From NCBI GenBank assembly GCA_050248735.1, contig JBFWRU010000015.1, positions 7,135 to 71,134 of the forward strand: 64,000 nt of DNA. Direction: 5' to 3'. This DNA is from JACKFE01 sp050248735. Lineage in GTDB: Bacteria > Nitrospirota > Nitrospiria > Nitrospirales > UBA8639. Made by a program: the position numbers and the translations under genes. The notes under the pieces are model-generated. The model was given only the letters and a program-made list of their open reading frames with translations, was not told where the DNA came from and made no database searches. The first letter of the stretch is position 1. Each line of letters opens with the position of its first letter. Below are positions 52,239 through 61,482 of this stretch, piece by piece.

Positions 52239-52907
52239 ATGCCAACTATTCCGGTCAATCTCGGATCGTACATGGTCAATCTGTGCTCGGCCCTCCTGTT
52301 GCTGACCTGTTTCGCTATTGTCGCACAACGGAGGCTTATGGCGTGCGTGGATTTGTTCGCGTTGCAGTCGGTGTTTTTGGCTGTGACCGCCACGCTGGTC
52401 GCGTATTTGACGGATATCCACCACATATACGTGGCGGCGGTTCTCACGATCGCGATTAAAGCGATTATCCTGCCACGGATTTTAAAGAAGATTGTGCGTA
52501 CATTAAACGTCCAAAGGGAGGTCACTTCCTATGTCAATATTCCAGCCGGTTTATTGATCTGTGGAGCATTGATCATTCTCGCGTTCTTTATTACGCAACC
52601 CATCAGCCATCTTGGGTTCCTCCTGACTCAGGATTCCCTGGCTATTGCCCTGGGTATCGTGCTGATTGGGTTTTTTATCATGATTACCCGGCAGAAAGCC
52701 GTCACCCAGGTTATTGGATTTCTTGTGATGGAAAACGGGCTGTTTCTTGCAGCCACTGCCGCAGCCTATGGGATGCCGCTCATTGTGGAATTGGGAATTT
52801 TTTTCGACGTGCTGGTCGCTGGCTTGATCGTGGGTATTTATACCAATCAAATTCAAGGGGCCTTTGGCAGTGTGGATACTGCCCGGATGAAGGCGCTCAA
52901 AGAGTAA
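52239..52907 (+). CDS. HyfE-like membrane subunit
   Basis: A protein of 222 residues with about six membrane helices. It corresponds to hydrogenase-4 component E: an N-terminal part (SYMVNLCSALLLLTCFAIVA), a central NuoK-like block and VIGFLVMENGLFLAATAAAY with the buried Glu. HyfE is a Hyf/Mbh-type subunit that also occurs in Ehr complexes. It lies between HyfC and the first HyfF-like gene. Confidence 0.87.
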   Translation: MPTIPVNLGSYMVNLCSALLLLTCFAIVAQRRLMACVDLFALQSVFLAVTATLVAYLTDIHHIYVAAVLTIAIKAIILPRILKKIVRTLNVQREVTSYVNIPAGLLICGALIILAFFITQPISHLGFLLTQDSLAIALGIVLIGFFIMITRQKAVTQVIGFLVMENGLFLAATAAAYGMPLIVELGIFFDVLVAGLIVGIYTNQIQGAFGSVDTARMKALKE

Positions 52908-52912
52908 GCCTC

Positions 52913-54397
52913 ATGATGTGGCCGATTATTCTTCTCATTGGGACCCCGTTTCTGATTGGTGTCAGCGGGCTGGTCGTTCGTAACCGGCAGACGTTCGATG
53001 TCCTGCATTGCATGCAAGCGGGCATCATGATCATTTCCTCGCTGTTATTAGTCGATGAGGTATCCGTAAGCGGACCGGTTTCTTTTCTCGTTTTTCTGCG
53101 TGTTGATGCCATGAGTGCATGGTTTGATTTGGTGATCGGGATCGTGGCAGGGACGGGAACCTTGTATGCCGTAGGGTACGTGGGGGAGCAGTACGACCGT
53201 GGACATGTGTCCCTCAAACGGTTTCGCCACTTTTTTATTTTGTTCGATCTGTATTTGGGGGTCATGTTGTTGGCTATCAATGTTGAGAACCTTGGGATGA
53301 TGTGGATTGCCATTGAAGGGGCAACCTTGTCGGCTGCCTTGCTGATCGGATTTGAGCGGAGCAAGGGAGCTCTTGAGGCGGGATGGAAGTTTGTGATTCT
53401 CAGTTCAGTCGGTATTGCCTTGGCTCTTTTTGGGACGATCCTCGTGTATTACTCCTCGGAGCAACTGCTTGGGATTACCGAAGAAGCGCTGCACTGGGCG
53501 AAATTGTACGAGGTTGGGGACCAACTCGATCCTTCCGCAATGAAAATCGCCTTTATTTTTATTTTGGTTGGGTACGGGACCAAGGCGGGTCTGGTCCCGA
53601 TGCATACCTGGTTACCCGATGCGCATGGAGAAGCCCCCACTCCGGTCAGTGCCATGCTTTCCGCAAATATGTTGACCATGGCGATCTATGCCATTCTCCG
53701 GTTCAAGATCCTGACCGATCAGGCGGTGGGGCCGGAGTTCACGGGAACCTTGCTCATTGGGTTTGGATTTTTTTGCGTCGTCCTCTCCGCGATTTTCTTG
53801 TTACTTCAAGAAGATTTTAAACGGCTGTTAGCGTATTCCAGTATTGAACATATCGGTATTGCGTTGATTGGCTTTGGTCTCGGCGGCCTGGGAGTCTTTG
53901 GCGGATTGTGGCACCTGCTGAATCATGCGTTGGCCAAATCCGCCGCTTTTTATGGCGCCGGCCTTGTGCTGTTAACCCATGAGCATAAGTTCATCGCCCG
54001 TGTCCCAGGGCTGTTACGCCAACATCCAGTGGCCGGGGTGGCCTTAATCGTCACAGGACTTGTTCTGGCAGGCATGCCTCCGTTCGGATTGTTTGTGAGC
54101 GAAATCTCGATCGCCGCAGACGCCATTAGCACTGCCCCTTCGGTCGCGTATGGTTTCCTCAGTATACTGACCCTGGCCTTCGCCACCCTGCTGTTTCAGG
54201 TTTTGAGGATGATCCTTGGAGTGCCCATGGAAGGGCAATCCGCCACAGTGGGGCGACGGTGCCGGGCCTTTTCAACTGCGGCGATTGCGATGAACCTGGG
54301 TGCCTTGTTTTTTTTGGGGCTCCATGTCCCCTCCGGCCTTCAGGATCTTCTTGGATTGATTTTGCCATTTTTTCATGCGGAAGGAGAGTATTTCTAA
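52913..54397 (+). CDS. HyfF/NuoN-like antiporter subunit, first copy
   Basis: A protein of 494 residues. The core MMWIAIEGATLSAALLIGFE (Glu), LEAGWKFVILSSVGIALALF, YGTKAGLVPMHTWLPDAHGE and DFKRLLAYSSIEHIGIALIG blocks identify it as a proton-translocating subunit of the HyfF type. The following gene is a clear paralogue, so the complex has two HyfF-like subunits as well as HyfB. Its last codon is directly followed by the ATG of the next gene. Confidence 0.92.
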   Translation: MMWPIILLIGTPFLIGVSGLVVRNRQTFDVLHCMQAGIMIISSLLLVDEVSVSGPVSFLVFLRVDAMSAWFDLVIGIVAGTGTLYAVGYVGEQYDRGHVSLKRFRHFFILFDLYLGVMLLAINVENLGMMWIAIEGATLSAALLIGFERSKGALEAGWKFVILSSVGIALALFGTILVYYSSEQLLGITEEALHWAKLYEVGDQLDPSAMKIAFIFILVGYGTKAGLVPMHTWLPDAHGEAPTPVSAMLSANMLTMAIYAILRFKILTDQAVGPEFTGTLLIGFGFFCVVLSAIFLLLQEDFKRLLAYSSIEHIGIALIGFGLGGLGVFGGLWHLLNHALAKSAAFYGAGLVLLTHEHKFIARVPGLLRQHPVAGVALIVTGLVLAGMPPFGLFVSEISIAADAISTAPSVAYGFLSILTLAFATLLFQVLRMILGVPMEGQSATVGRRCRAFSTAAIAMNLGALFFLGLHVPSGLQDLLGLILPFFHAEGEYF

Positions 54398-55942
54398 ATG
54401 CCGGACGGGAACCATGTCTCCTTGATGATTCTGTTTGCGCCGGTTTTCGCCGCGACCCTCAGCCTATTTATCACAAACATTCGCATACTTCACGGATTGA
54501 ATGTGATGACCATGGTGATCCTTGTTGTGGCCGATCTGGCACTCTGGGCGATCCTGGGCCGTCAGGAGTCATTCACGGCACTCGGACATTTGGTCTTGGT
54601 CGATAGCCTTTCGGTGTTCATTCTCTCGATCGTCGTCGTCATTGGTCTCTCCTGTTCGATTTACCTGTGGTCGTATTTTGACGATGAGGTCATACATCAA
54701 TTGGTACAGCCTTGTCGCCTATGGACGTTTTTCCCTCTGTATCACATCTTCTTGTTTGCCATGATCGTCGCGACACTGGCGAATAGTCTAGGCGTGCAAT
54801 GGGTTGCGGTGGAGGCGACAACGCTGGCGACGGTATTCCTCATCACATTTTTCAAGAGTCCTGAAAGCCTTGAAGCGGGATGGAAATATCTCATTCTCTG
54901 TTCCGTCGGGATTGCCCTCGCCCTGTTTGGAACTGTCCTGACCTATTATTCGTCTATTCGTGTCCTTGGAGAAGAAAATGCGGCGTTGAACCTGACCAGC
55001 CTGTTGCCTGTAGCAGCGCAAATGGATGGACACGTTTTAAAGCTGGCGTTCATCTTTATTCTGGTCGGATACGGCACGAAGATTGGCCTTGTCCCGATGC
55101 ATGCCTGGTTGCCTGAAGCCTATAGCGAAGCCCCGGCCCCGGTCACCGCCATGTTGGCCGGAGTCCTTGAAACCGTTTCGGTGTATGCCGTCTTGCGAAG
55201 CAAATCTATTGTGGATCAGGCCGTCTCCCCGGGGTTTACGGGGAACCTCTTGATCTTTATCGGAGTGATTTCGTTTGCGACCGCAGCGCTGTTTGTTTTG
55301 ATTCAACGTGACTACAAACGGCTCTTTGCCTACTCCAGTATCGAACATATGGGCCTTGCCATGGTCGGGTTTGGTGTTGGTGGACCGCTAGGAACCTTCG
55401 GCGGGCTTTGGCATCTTCTCAACCATGCCTTGGCCAAGTCGCTGGGGTTTTTTGCCGTCGGTAATATCTTTCGGCGTTATCGAACCCGACAGATACATGA
55501 GGTCCAGGGCATGGCCAAAGTCCAACCCATGACGGCCGTGGCGTTTCTTGTGGGTGGCTTGGCTCTTGTTGGAATGCCGCCATTCTCACTGTTCAATAGT
55601 GAACTGTTGGTAGTCTCTTCCTTGGCCCAGATGACCTTCCACCTGGATTCCTTTCACTTGGGACGGTTTTTGACGATTACCGTGTCCCATGAAATTCGAA
55701 GTCTGGGCATGGTGATGATGATCTTACTGTTGGCGGTGGCCTTGTTTGGAGGGTTTATCTATCGGCTGACCGGCATGGTATGGGGCACACCGACCCCAGG
55801 GGTCAAGCAAGGGGAGGCCTGGCAAATAGGACAACTCCCTCTGGCCTTATCGATATTTGCATTGGTGTGGATGGGATTTCATCTTCCCACTCCGGTTGAA
55901 ATGCTTTTGCACCGCGCTACTGACGTGGTGATGGGAAGGTAA
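54398..55942 (+). CDS. HyfF/NuoN-like antiporter subunit, second copy
   Basis: A protein of 514 residues. It shares long blocks with the preceding gene product: WVAVEATTLATVFLITFF, LEAGWKYLILCSVGIALALF, YGTKIGLVPMHAWLPEAYSE and YKRLFAYSSIEHMGLAMVGF. The pattern suggests tandem duplication followed by divergence. It would add a third ion-translocating channel to the complex. It starts with no spacer after the first copy, and the HyfG-like gene follows six bases later. Confidence 0.92.
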   Translation: MPDGNHVSLMILFAPVFAATLSLFITNIRILHGLNVMTMVILVVADLALWAILGRQESFTALGHLVLVDSLSVFILSIVVVIGLSCSIYLWSYFDDEVIHQLVQPCRLWTFFPLYHIFLFAMIVATLANSLGVQWVAVEATTLATVFLITFFKSPESLEAGWKYLILCSVGIALALFGTVLTYYSSIRVLGEENAALNLTSLLPVAAQMDGHVLKLAFIFILVGYGTKIGLVPMHAWLPEAYSEAPAPVTAMLAGVLETVSVYAVLRSKSIVDQAVSPGFTGNLLIFIGVISFATAALFVLIQRDYKRLFAYSSIEHMGLAMVGFGVGGPLGTFGGLWHLLNHALAKSLGFFAVGNIFRRYRTRQIHEVQGMAKVQPMTAVAFLVGGLALVGMPPFSLFNSELLVVSSLAQMTFHLDSFHLGRFLTITVSHEIRSLGMVMMILLLAVALFGGFIYRLTGMVWGTPTPGVKQGEAWQIGQLPLALSIFALVWMGFHLPTPVEMLLHRATDVVMGR

Positions 55943-55948
55943 GGAGCC

Positions 55949-57547
55949 ATGGCACAGGGATTCAATCCAGTCGAACATTTACAAAGCATATTTGGTCCTT
56001 CGATTGACCGTGTCTCCACCAATCTCGGCGTTTCGGTCGTGCATGTAAACCACCATCAGATTTTTCCAGTGGCCCGATATATTCATGCCCACGAGAAATT
56101 CAGGGGAACACTTTCTTTAATGTGGGCAGTCGATCACCGTCCTCGGGAAGTGCGTCACGAACTTTGGTACTTGTTTACGCTCAGTGAACACAAAGACTGG
56201 ATCATTGTCTCGACGAATCTTTATGGGGATGAACGGCTTTTTGAGTCCATCACGCCAAAAATTCATGCGGCTAACTGGTACGAGCGTGAATTGCGGGATA
56301 TGTTCGGCCTCATCGCACAGGGGCATCCTGATCTTCGGCGCCTGGTCCGGCACGGTCATTGGCCAAAGGGGATCCACCCGTTACAAAAAGATTTTCCCTG
56401 GAATGCAGTGTTGCAACGGCGCCAGGCTCCCGGATCAGCCGATGGTCATTTTATTCAGGGGGAAGGTGTGTTCGAAGTGCCGGTGGGTCCTATTCATGCG
56501 GGAATCATTGAACCCGGGCACTTTCGGTTTACGGTGGCGGGAGAACCCGTCATGCACCTCGATCTCCAACATTTTTGGAAACATCGCGGGGTGGAAAAGC
56601 TGTTCGAGCAACAGACGCTGTCCCAGGGGGTGGGATTGGCCGAGCGAATTTCCGGGGACACCACCTTGGGCCATAGCCTGGCTTATTGCCAGGCCGTTGA
56701 ATCGTTATTGGATATTCATGTGCCAAGCCGGGCCAGATATCTCAGGAGTCTGTTCCTGGAATTGGAACGTCTCCATAACCATATAGGGGATGTGGGAGGC
56801 ATTTGCAATGATACGGCCTATGCGCTGGCCCATGCCCATTGCGGTCGATTGAAAGAACGAGTGATGCAACTGAACGACCGACTGACAGGTTCGAGATTTC
56901 TTCGAGGAGTGAATTACGTAGGAGGGGTAGGCATTGATCTTTCGACGGAACAAATTTCCGGCATGGTCAGTGAATTGGAACTCATTGAAAAAGATTTTTC
57001 CGAATTGGAACGGATTATCGCCGTCAATGCTTCGCTGATCGATCGGTTTGAGAATACGGGGATTCTCAGGAAACAGACTGCTTGGGACCATGGGGTCGTC
57101 GGAGTGGTAGGTCGGGCTTCGGGCATCGATCGGGATCTTCGAAGGGATCGGCCGTTTGCAGCCTATGATGAGCTTTCGGTGCGTGTGGCCGGTTCTTCAC
57201 AAGGGGATGTACGCGCCAGGGTTCAGGTTCGGATAATCGAAATTCATGAATCCATTCGACTCATTCGCGAGATTCAACGGATGCTTCCTGATGGCCGCCT
57301 GAGGGGTGACCCCCAGGTGGTTCCTGACCCCGGAGCGTGGGCGCTTTCTGGTGTTGAAGGTTGGCGTGGGGAAATTTTGTATTTCCTGATGGCCGGGGAA
57401 CACGGGACGATTCATCGCTGTAAGGTCCGGGACCCCTCGTTTGTCAATTGGCCGGCAATTCAATTGGCGGTGATCGGGAATATTATTCCTGATTTTCCCC
57501 TCATTAATAAAAGCTTCAGCCTTTCGTATGCTGGGAATGACTTATAG
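55949..57547 (+). CDS. Fused NuoC/NuoD-like (HyfG-like) large subunit without NiFe cysteines
   Basis: A protein of 532 residues. Residues 1-150 are the NuoC-like part (AANWYERELRDMFGLIAQGH), the rest the hydrogenase large-subunit/NuoD-like part. In hydrogenases the N-terminal metal motif is RICGxC; here it is RISGDTTLGHS, with Ser235 and Thr238 in place of Cys. The C-terminus (PLINKSFSLSYAGNDL) lacks the second CxxC pair and ends without an extension for maturation. So the NiFe site cannot form; this fits energy-converting-hydrogenase-related (Ehr) complexes. The substrate of the site is unknown. GAGCC before the ATG is a plausible ribosome site. Confidence 0.93.
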   Translation: MAQGFNPVEHLQSIFGPSIDRVSTNLGVSVVHVNHHQIFPVARYIHAHEKFRGTLSLMWAVDHRPREVRHELWYLFTLSEHKDWIIVSTNLYGDERLFESITPKIHAANWYERELRDMFGLIAQGHPDLRRLVRHGHWPKGIHPLQKDFPWNAVLQRRQAPGSADGHFIQGEGVFEVPVGPIHAGIIEPGHFRFTVAGEPVMHLDLQHFWKHRGVEKLFEQQTLSQGVGLAERISGDTTLGHSLAYCQAVESLLDIHVPSRARYLRSLFLELERLHNHIGDVGGICNDTAYALAHAHCGRLKERVMQLNDRLTGSRFLRGVNYVGGVGIDLSTEQISGMVSELELIEKDFSELERIIAVNASLIDRFENTGILRKQTAWDHGVVGVVGRASGIDRDLRRDRPFAAYDELSVRVAGSSQGDVRARVQVRIIEIHESIRLIREIQRMLPDGRLRGDPQVVPDPGAWALSGVEGWRGEILYFLMAGEHGTIHRCKVRDPSFVNWPAIQLAVIGNIIPDFPLINKSFSLSYAGNDL

Positions 57548-57776
57548 CGAATCCTAAGGTTGCCACATGAAGGGTAAGAGAACAGATTGAAGATGGCAAA
57601 GCGCGGGATAGGGCGCACTGGTATGAAACCACGACTATCGCCATAGGGCTTTGGCTCACTCATGCATCATAAAAATTGTGGCGAGAACTCAGCAGAAGTT
57701 GGTTGACGGCATGGGGAGTCTTTTTCTACCCCACGGCTTACTTCTTCCTTTCCCTCTTTTTTAAGAAGGAGACCCC

Positions 57777-58328
57777 ATGTTTAAAATTCTCAAAAAAAGT
57801 CTAAAAACAGGAATAGTGACCGGCCAATATCCTCAACCTCTTTCCGGACAGAAATTCTCGGTCACCCCCACCGCGCAACAAAAGGCACAATTGTTTCGAA
57901 AATCGTTAACGATTCGTGAGGTGGACACCGGTTCCTGTAATGCCTGCGAGATGGAAATGAATGCGTTAGCCAACTCGATCTACGATATCGAGCGCTTTGG
58001 CGTGCATATTGCCGCCTCGCCTCGTCATGCCGATGCCTTGGTGGTAACCGGTCCGGTCACTATGAACATGGAAGGGCCCCTGAAGAATGTGTTCAAGTCT
58101 ACCCCCGACCCTAAATTGGTGATCGCTCTGGGCGATTGTGCAATTAATTGTGGCATGTTCAAAGGAAGCTATGCGGTAACCGGTCCGGTCGACCAACATA
58201 TCCCGGTTGATGTCCGTATTCCCGGATGTCCGCCCCGTCCCGCGGAAATCCTTGAAGCCCTGACGGAGCTTCGAAAAGGCGTCACGACGTTTACCAGGTG
58301 GTTTAGAAAACTCTCGAAGAAAACATGA
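57777..58328 (+). CDS. NuoB/HyfI-like Fe-S small subunit
   Basis: A protein of 183 residues; AAGGAGACCCC precedes the ATG. All four cysteines for a proximal 4Fe-4S cluster are present: Cys54 and Cys57 (DTGSCNACEMEM), Cys121 (LGDCAINCGMF) and Cys151 (IPGCPPRPAE). The first motif resembles group-4 hydrogenase small subunits. A 229-bp gap separates it from the large-subunit gene, with no gene in it. No HyfA/HyfH-type ferredoxin subunit is encoded next to it. Confidence 0.92.
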   Translation: MFKILKKSLKTGIVTGQYPQPLSGQKFSVTPTAQQKAQLFRKSLTIREVDTGSCNACEMEMNALANSIYDIERFGVHIAASPRHADALVVTGPVTMNMEGPLKNVFKSTPDPKLVIALGDCAINCGMFKGSYAVTGPVDQHIPVDVRIPGCPPRPAEILEALTELRKGVTTFTRWFRKLSKKT

Positions 58329-58458
58329 TGACATTGTCACAGTCATGTTCAACCGACTCTTAAGGCTTGTTGCCTGCTAGCAGAAAACGATTTTCGTAAA
58401 CTGGCCGGTAGTGGCCGCATTCAGGGTTTTTGTGATCTTTAGCGATGAGGAGCGTATC

Positions 58459-59364
58459 ATGAAATTATCATTACCCTTACTTGCCATGTTCTTGATTCTC
58501 AGCGGAAGTCCGGTGTGGGCCTATGAAGCCGTCCAGGTCCTCAACGGGGGTACGATTTCCGGAAAGGTGACCATTGAAGGAGGGAAACCGAGACCGATGG
58601 CCTTTAATTTGGTCACGATTCCTGATCCAGTGTATTGCGGGAGAATTTCCACGGGAACCGGCTGGCGTCTGGTGGAAGATTTCGTCATTGGGCCTGACGC
58701 AGCCCTCAAGGATGTCGTCGTCGTGCTCAAGGAGGTTTCGAAAGGCAAACCCTTCAAGGAAATTTCAACACGGATTGAAGCCATTGACTGTGATTTTTTC
58801 CCATTTGTGAATGTGGTCCGGGATCAAACTGAAATTACGGTGGTCAATATGGATCCCATCGAACATGATATCCAGGGGTATGAAACTGCTCGCACTCGGG
58901 GTGCGAGGGTCCTCTTTAACCGGCCGTTACCCATGAATCCCTTTCATAAAGTCGCCGGGATCTTGGGTCACCAACATTTGGCCGGGGAACCCATGGTGGA
59001 ATCGATTCATCTCCGAAAAGGCCGCAATGTCTTTGTCATGCAATGCGGGTTTCATCCCTATATGTTCTCCTGGGGGTTGGTCGTGGATAACCCGTACTAT
59101 GGCATCACGAAAGAGGATGGAAAGTTCGAAATCGGGGATATTCCGCCAGGAGAATACACCCTTTCCGCCTGGCACCCGGGGATGAACACATTTCTTGAAC
59201 AATTGGTGACGGTCAAACCCGATCAGTCCATCTCGGTGAATTTGCAATTTGAGTCTCCCAAAGGACGACGCAGTGCCCATGAAATTGCCGAGAATCCACG
59301 ATTCGGATTGGAACTTCTGGGAGAAGAAGAAATTCATCCATCACTTCGTGTACAAATTCCATAA
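58459..59364 (+). CDS. Periplasmic cupredoxin-like protein with carboxypeptidase-regulatory-like part
   Basis: About 301 residues from the ATG at 58459, which has GAGGAG upstream. A signal peptide (LPLLAMFLILSGSPVWA) is followed by a beta-rich domain. Candidate copper ligands are His136 (MDPIEHDIQGYE), Cys196, His199 and Met202 (VMQCGFHPYMFSW), spaced like methylamine-utilisation-type cupredoxins. The C-terminal GKFEIGDIPPGEYTLSAWHP is a carboxypeptidase-regulatory-like fold. It may carry electrons or bind metal outside the membrane. It lies 130 bp after the HyfI-like gene, so co-transcription is plausible. Confidence 0.8.
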   Translation: MKLSLPLLAMFLILSGSPVWAYEAVQVLNGGTISGKVTIEGGKPRPMAFNLVTIPDPVYCGRISTGTGWRLVEDFVIGPDAALKDVVVVLKEVSKGKPFKEISTRIEAIDCDFFPFVNVVRDQTEITVVNMDPIEHDIQGYETARTRGARVLFNRPLPMNPFHKVAGILGHQHLAGEPMVESIHLRKGRNVFVMQCGFHPYMFSWGLVVDNPYYGITKEDGKFEIGDIPPGEYTLSAWHPGMNTFLEQLVTVKPDQSISVNLQFESPKGRRSAHEIAENPRFGLELLGEEEIHPSLRVQIP

Positions 59365-59493
59365 ACTGTTGATTGCTGACTACCATGAGGGAGTTCTTCG
59401 TGTCTTCTGCAATCTCTCTAGCCGAAGAAACATTTTTGAGTAACCATTCCAGCCCCTACCATCCTCTTTGTGGCTTTTTCAAGAGATAAATTT

Positions 59494-61224
59494 ATGTCCG
59501 TGAGCTGGAATAAAATACGAGTGGAATTGGCGGATTTTAATCCCTTGCCACGTATCCGCCTCATGCACACGAATATCGTCCCGGACATTTTATCGGGAAT
59601 TACCGTAGCGTTTATTGCGCTGCCGTTGGCACTCGGTTTTGGTGTCGCCTCAGGGCTTGGGGCAATTGCCGGCATGTATGGAGCGATTGCCGGGGGGCTG
59701 TTGGGGGGACTCTTTGGAGGATCAAATGTCGGAGTCAGCGGACCCACGGGTCCCAAAACCGTCCAATTGGCCCTCATTCTACAGGAACATCAGCTCCCCG
59801 ATGGAACGCCCGATATCACCTTTGCTTTTGGGTGCGTCCTTTTAAGCGGCCTTATTATGGTTGCACTGGCCTTTATGAAGGTAGGGCGATTTATTTATTA
59901 CACCCCCTACTCGGTGATTTCAGGATTCATGTGCGCCATCGGGGCTATTCTACTCATTCAACAATTCCGTCCGTTTATCGGATTGCCCATCCTTCCTGAT
60001 ATCAGAGAGGCTTTCATCAACATACCTTCGGATATGTTGAACTTCCAGGGAGAAGCCTTATGGGTATCTTTGGTCACTTTGACTATCATTCTTTTATGGC
60101 CCAGATATGTCAGAATCGTATGGCTCCCGTCTCCGCTCATTGCACTGCTGGCGGGAACGCTGCTAGCGCAGGTGTTTCACTTTACCATTCCATACATTCC
60201 CGAAGTTCCTACTGGTTTACCAAGCCTTCATATTCCCAGTCTAGACATGGTTGGAGCGATGTTCGTTCCGGCCGCAGCACTTGCCGGCCTGGCCGTGTAC
60301 GACTCCCTGCTCACCTGTATTGTTCTTGATCAAAAAACTTCAGAGCGTCACAACAGCGATCAGGAAATCTTCGGCCAGGGTGTGGCCAACACGGCAGCAG
60401 GATTAATGGGGGGACTCACAACAGCGACGGCTACTATTCGCAGTTTGACGGTGATTGCCTGCAATGGAAAAACCATTTTGTCGACCATAACGCATGGGAT
60501 CATCCTCCTGTCATTGGTGTTAGGATTGGCACCCCTGGCCACCGCAATTCCCCTTGCTAGCCTCGCTGCCATTCTCTTCAAGGTTGGATGGGATATTTTG
60601 GATTGGAGATTTTTCCCGGTATTACGCCGGGTGTCCCGAACCGACAAAATTTGTTTTTGGTCAACATTCCTCGTCACGATGACCGTAGACTTACTGGTCG
60701 CTGTCGGAATGGGTTTATCCATTGCCTTTTTCCGATTTGTCAAAGAAATGAGCGAGTTGGGAGAACCCCAAATAGTCAGTCTTCAGGATCCCAAGGATCC
60801 ATACCCTGGTAGTCATACGTTGGAGCCAAGCCTCCGTAGTCGCATCGGAGTGGTGCAACCGGAAGGCCCTCTCTTTTTTGGTGTTGCCGATAAAGTTTTT
60901 CGTACGAGTGAATTTTTTGGTCCGTATGAAGTCGTCATCCTTTCATTGAAACGTGTGCCGATCATGGATATATCAGGAGCCTTCGCGTTAGATGATTTAA
61001 TCGAATATGCCCTCAATCGTAAAACGAAAGTGCTCATCACGGAAATGATCCGACCTATTCGACAGCAGATGGAGGATTTGGGAATCCTCAAAAAAATCGG
61101 ACAGCAGGCATGTTTTGACAACTTCAATGAGGCTTTTCAAGAGGCCATAAATCTGCTTCATGAAAGGGACCATTCTCATGGTCTGCCTGAAATTGCTGAA
61201 CCAAAATCCACCAGACTCCAATAA
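59494..61224 (+). CDS. SulP-family anion transporter with STAS domain
   Basis: About 576 residues from the ATG at 59494; a GTG at 59470 would add eight. The SLC26/SulP membrane domain begins IVPDILSGITVAFIALPLAL, with GLGAIAGMYGAIAGGLLGGL and the signature SNVGVSGPTGPKTVQLALIL. The C-terminal STAS domain spans about residues 455-560 (IGVVQPEGPLFFGVADKVF, VPIMDISGAFALDD). Family substrates include sulfate and bicarbonate (BicA); the neighbours favour bicarbonate, but sequence alone does not decide. Confidence 0.88.
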   Translation: MSVSWNKIRVELADFNPLPRIRLMHTNIVPDILSGITVAFIALPLALGFGVASGLGAIAGMYGAIAGGLLGGLFGGSNVGVSGPTGPKTVQLALILQEHQLPDGTPDITFAFGCVLLSGLIMVALAFMKVGRFIYYTPYSVISGFMCAIGAILLIQQFRPFIGLPILPDIREAFINIPSDMLNFQGEALWVSLVTLTIILLWPRYVRIVWLPSPLIALLAGTLLAQVFHFTIPYIPEVPTGLPSLHIPSLDMVGAMFVPAAALAGLAVYDSLLTCIVLDQKTSERHNSDQEIFGQGVANTAAGLMGGLTTATATIRSLTVIACNGKTILSTITHGIILLSLVLGLAPLATAIPLASLAAILFKVGWDILDWRFFPVLRRVSRTDKICFWSTFLVTMTVDLLVAVGMGLSIAFFRFVKEMSELGEPQIVSLQDPKDPYPGSHTLEPSLRSRIGVVQPEGPLFFGVADKVFRTSEFFGPYEVVILSLKRVPIMDISGAFALDDLIEYALNRKTKVLITEMIRPIRQQMEDLGILKKIGQQACFDNFNEAFQEAINLLHERDHSHGLPEIAEPKSTRLQ

Positions 61225-61482
61225 TGTGAGAAAGAAACCATGTTTTATTCTCATTGTCTTGATGATTAGAATCACATCAGGAAGTAGGCCGGTCCATTTT
61301 TTTTGTTTGTAAGATCTTCAAAGGAACATCGGTGATGATCTGTCCGATCGACCGGCACATTCTCTTTGATGTTCAGGTGCCTGGATGCCTCGTGCGTCCG
61401 GCGATACTCCATAAGGCCTCGAACGATCTGAGAAAACGCTAACAAGGTAAAAAAGTCAAAAACTAGATAACGAAGGAGTGCG

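Noticed and set aside
55949..58328. Functional group-4 NiFe hydrogenase
   Set aside because: The large subunit has neither nickel-binding cysteine pair, and no Hyp maturation genes or large-subunit protease are nearby.
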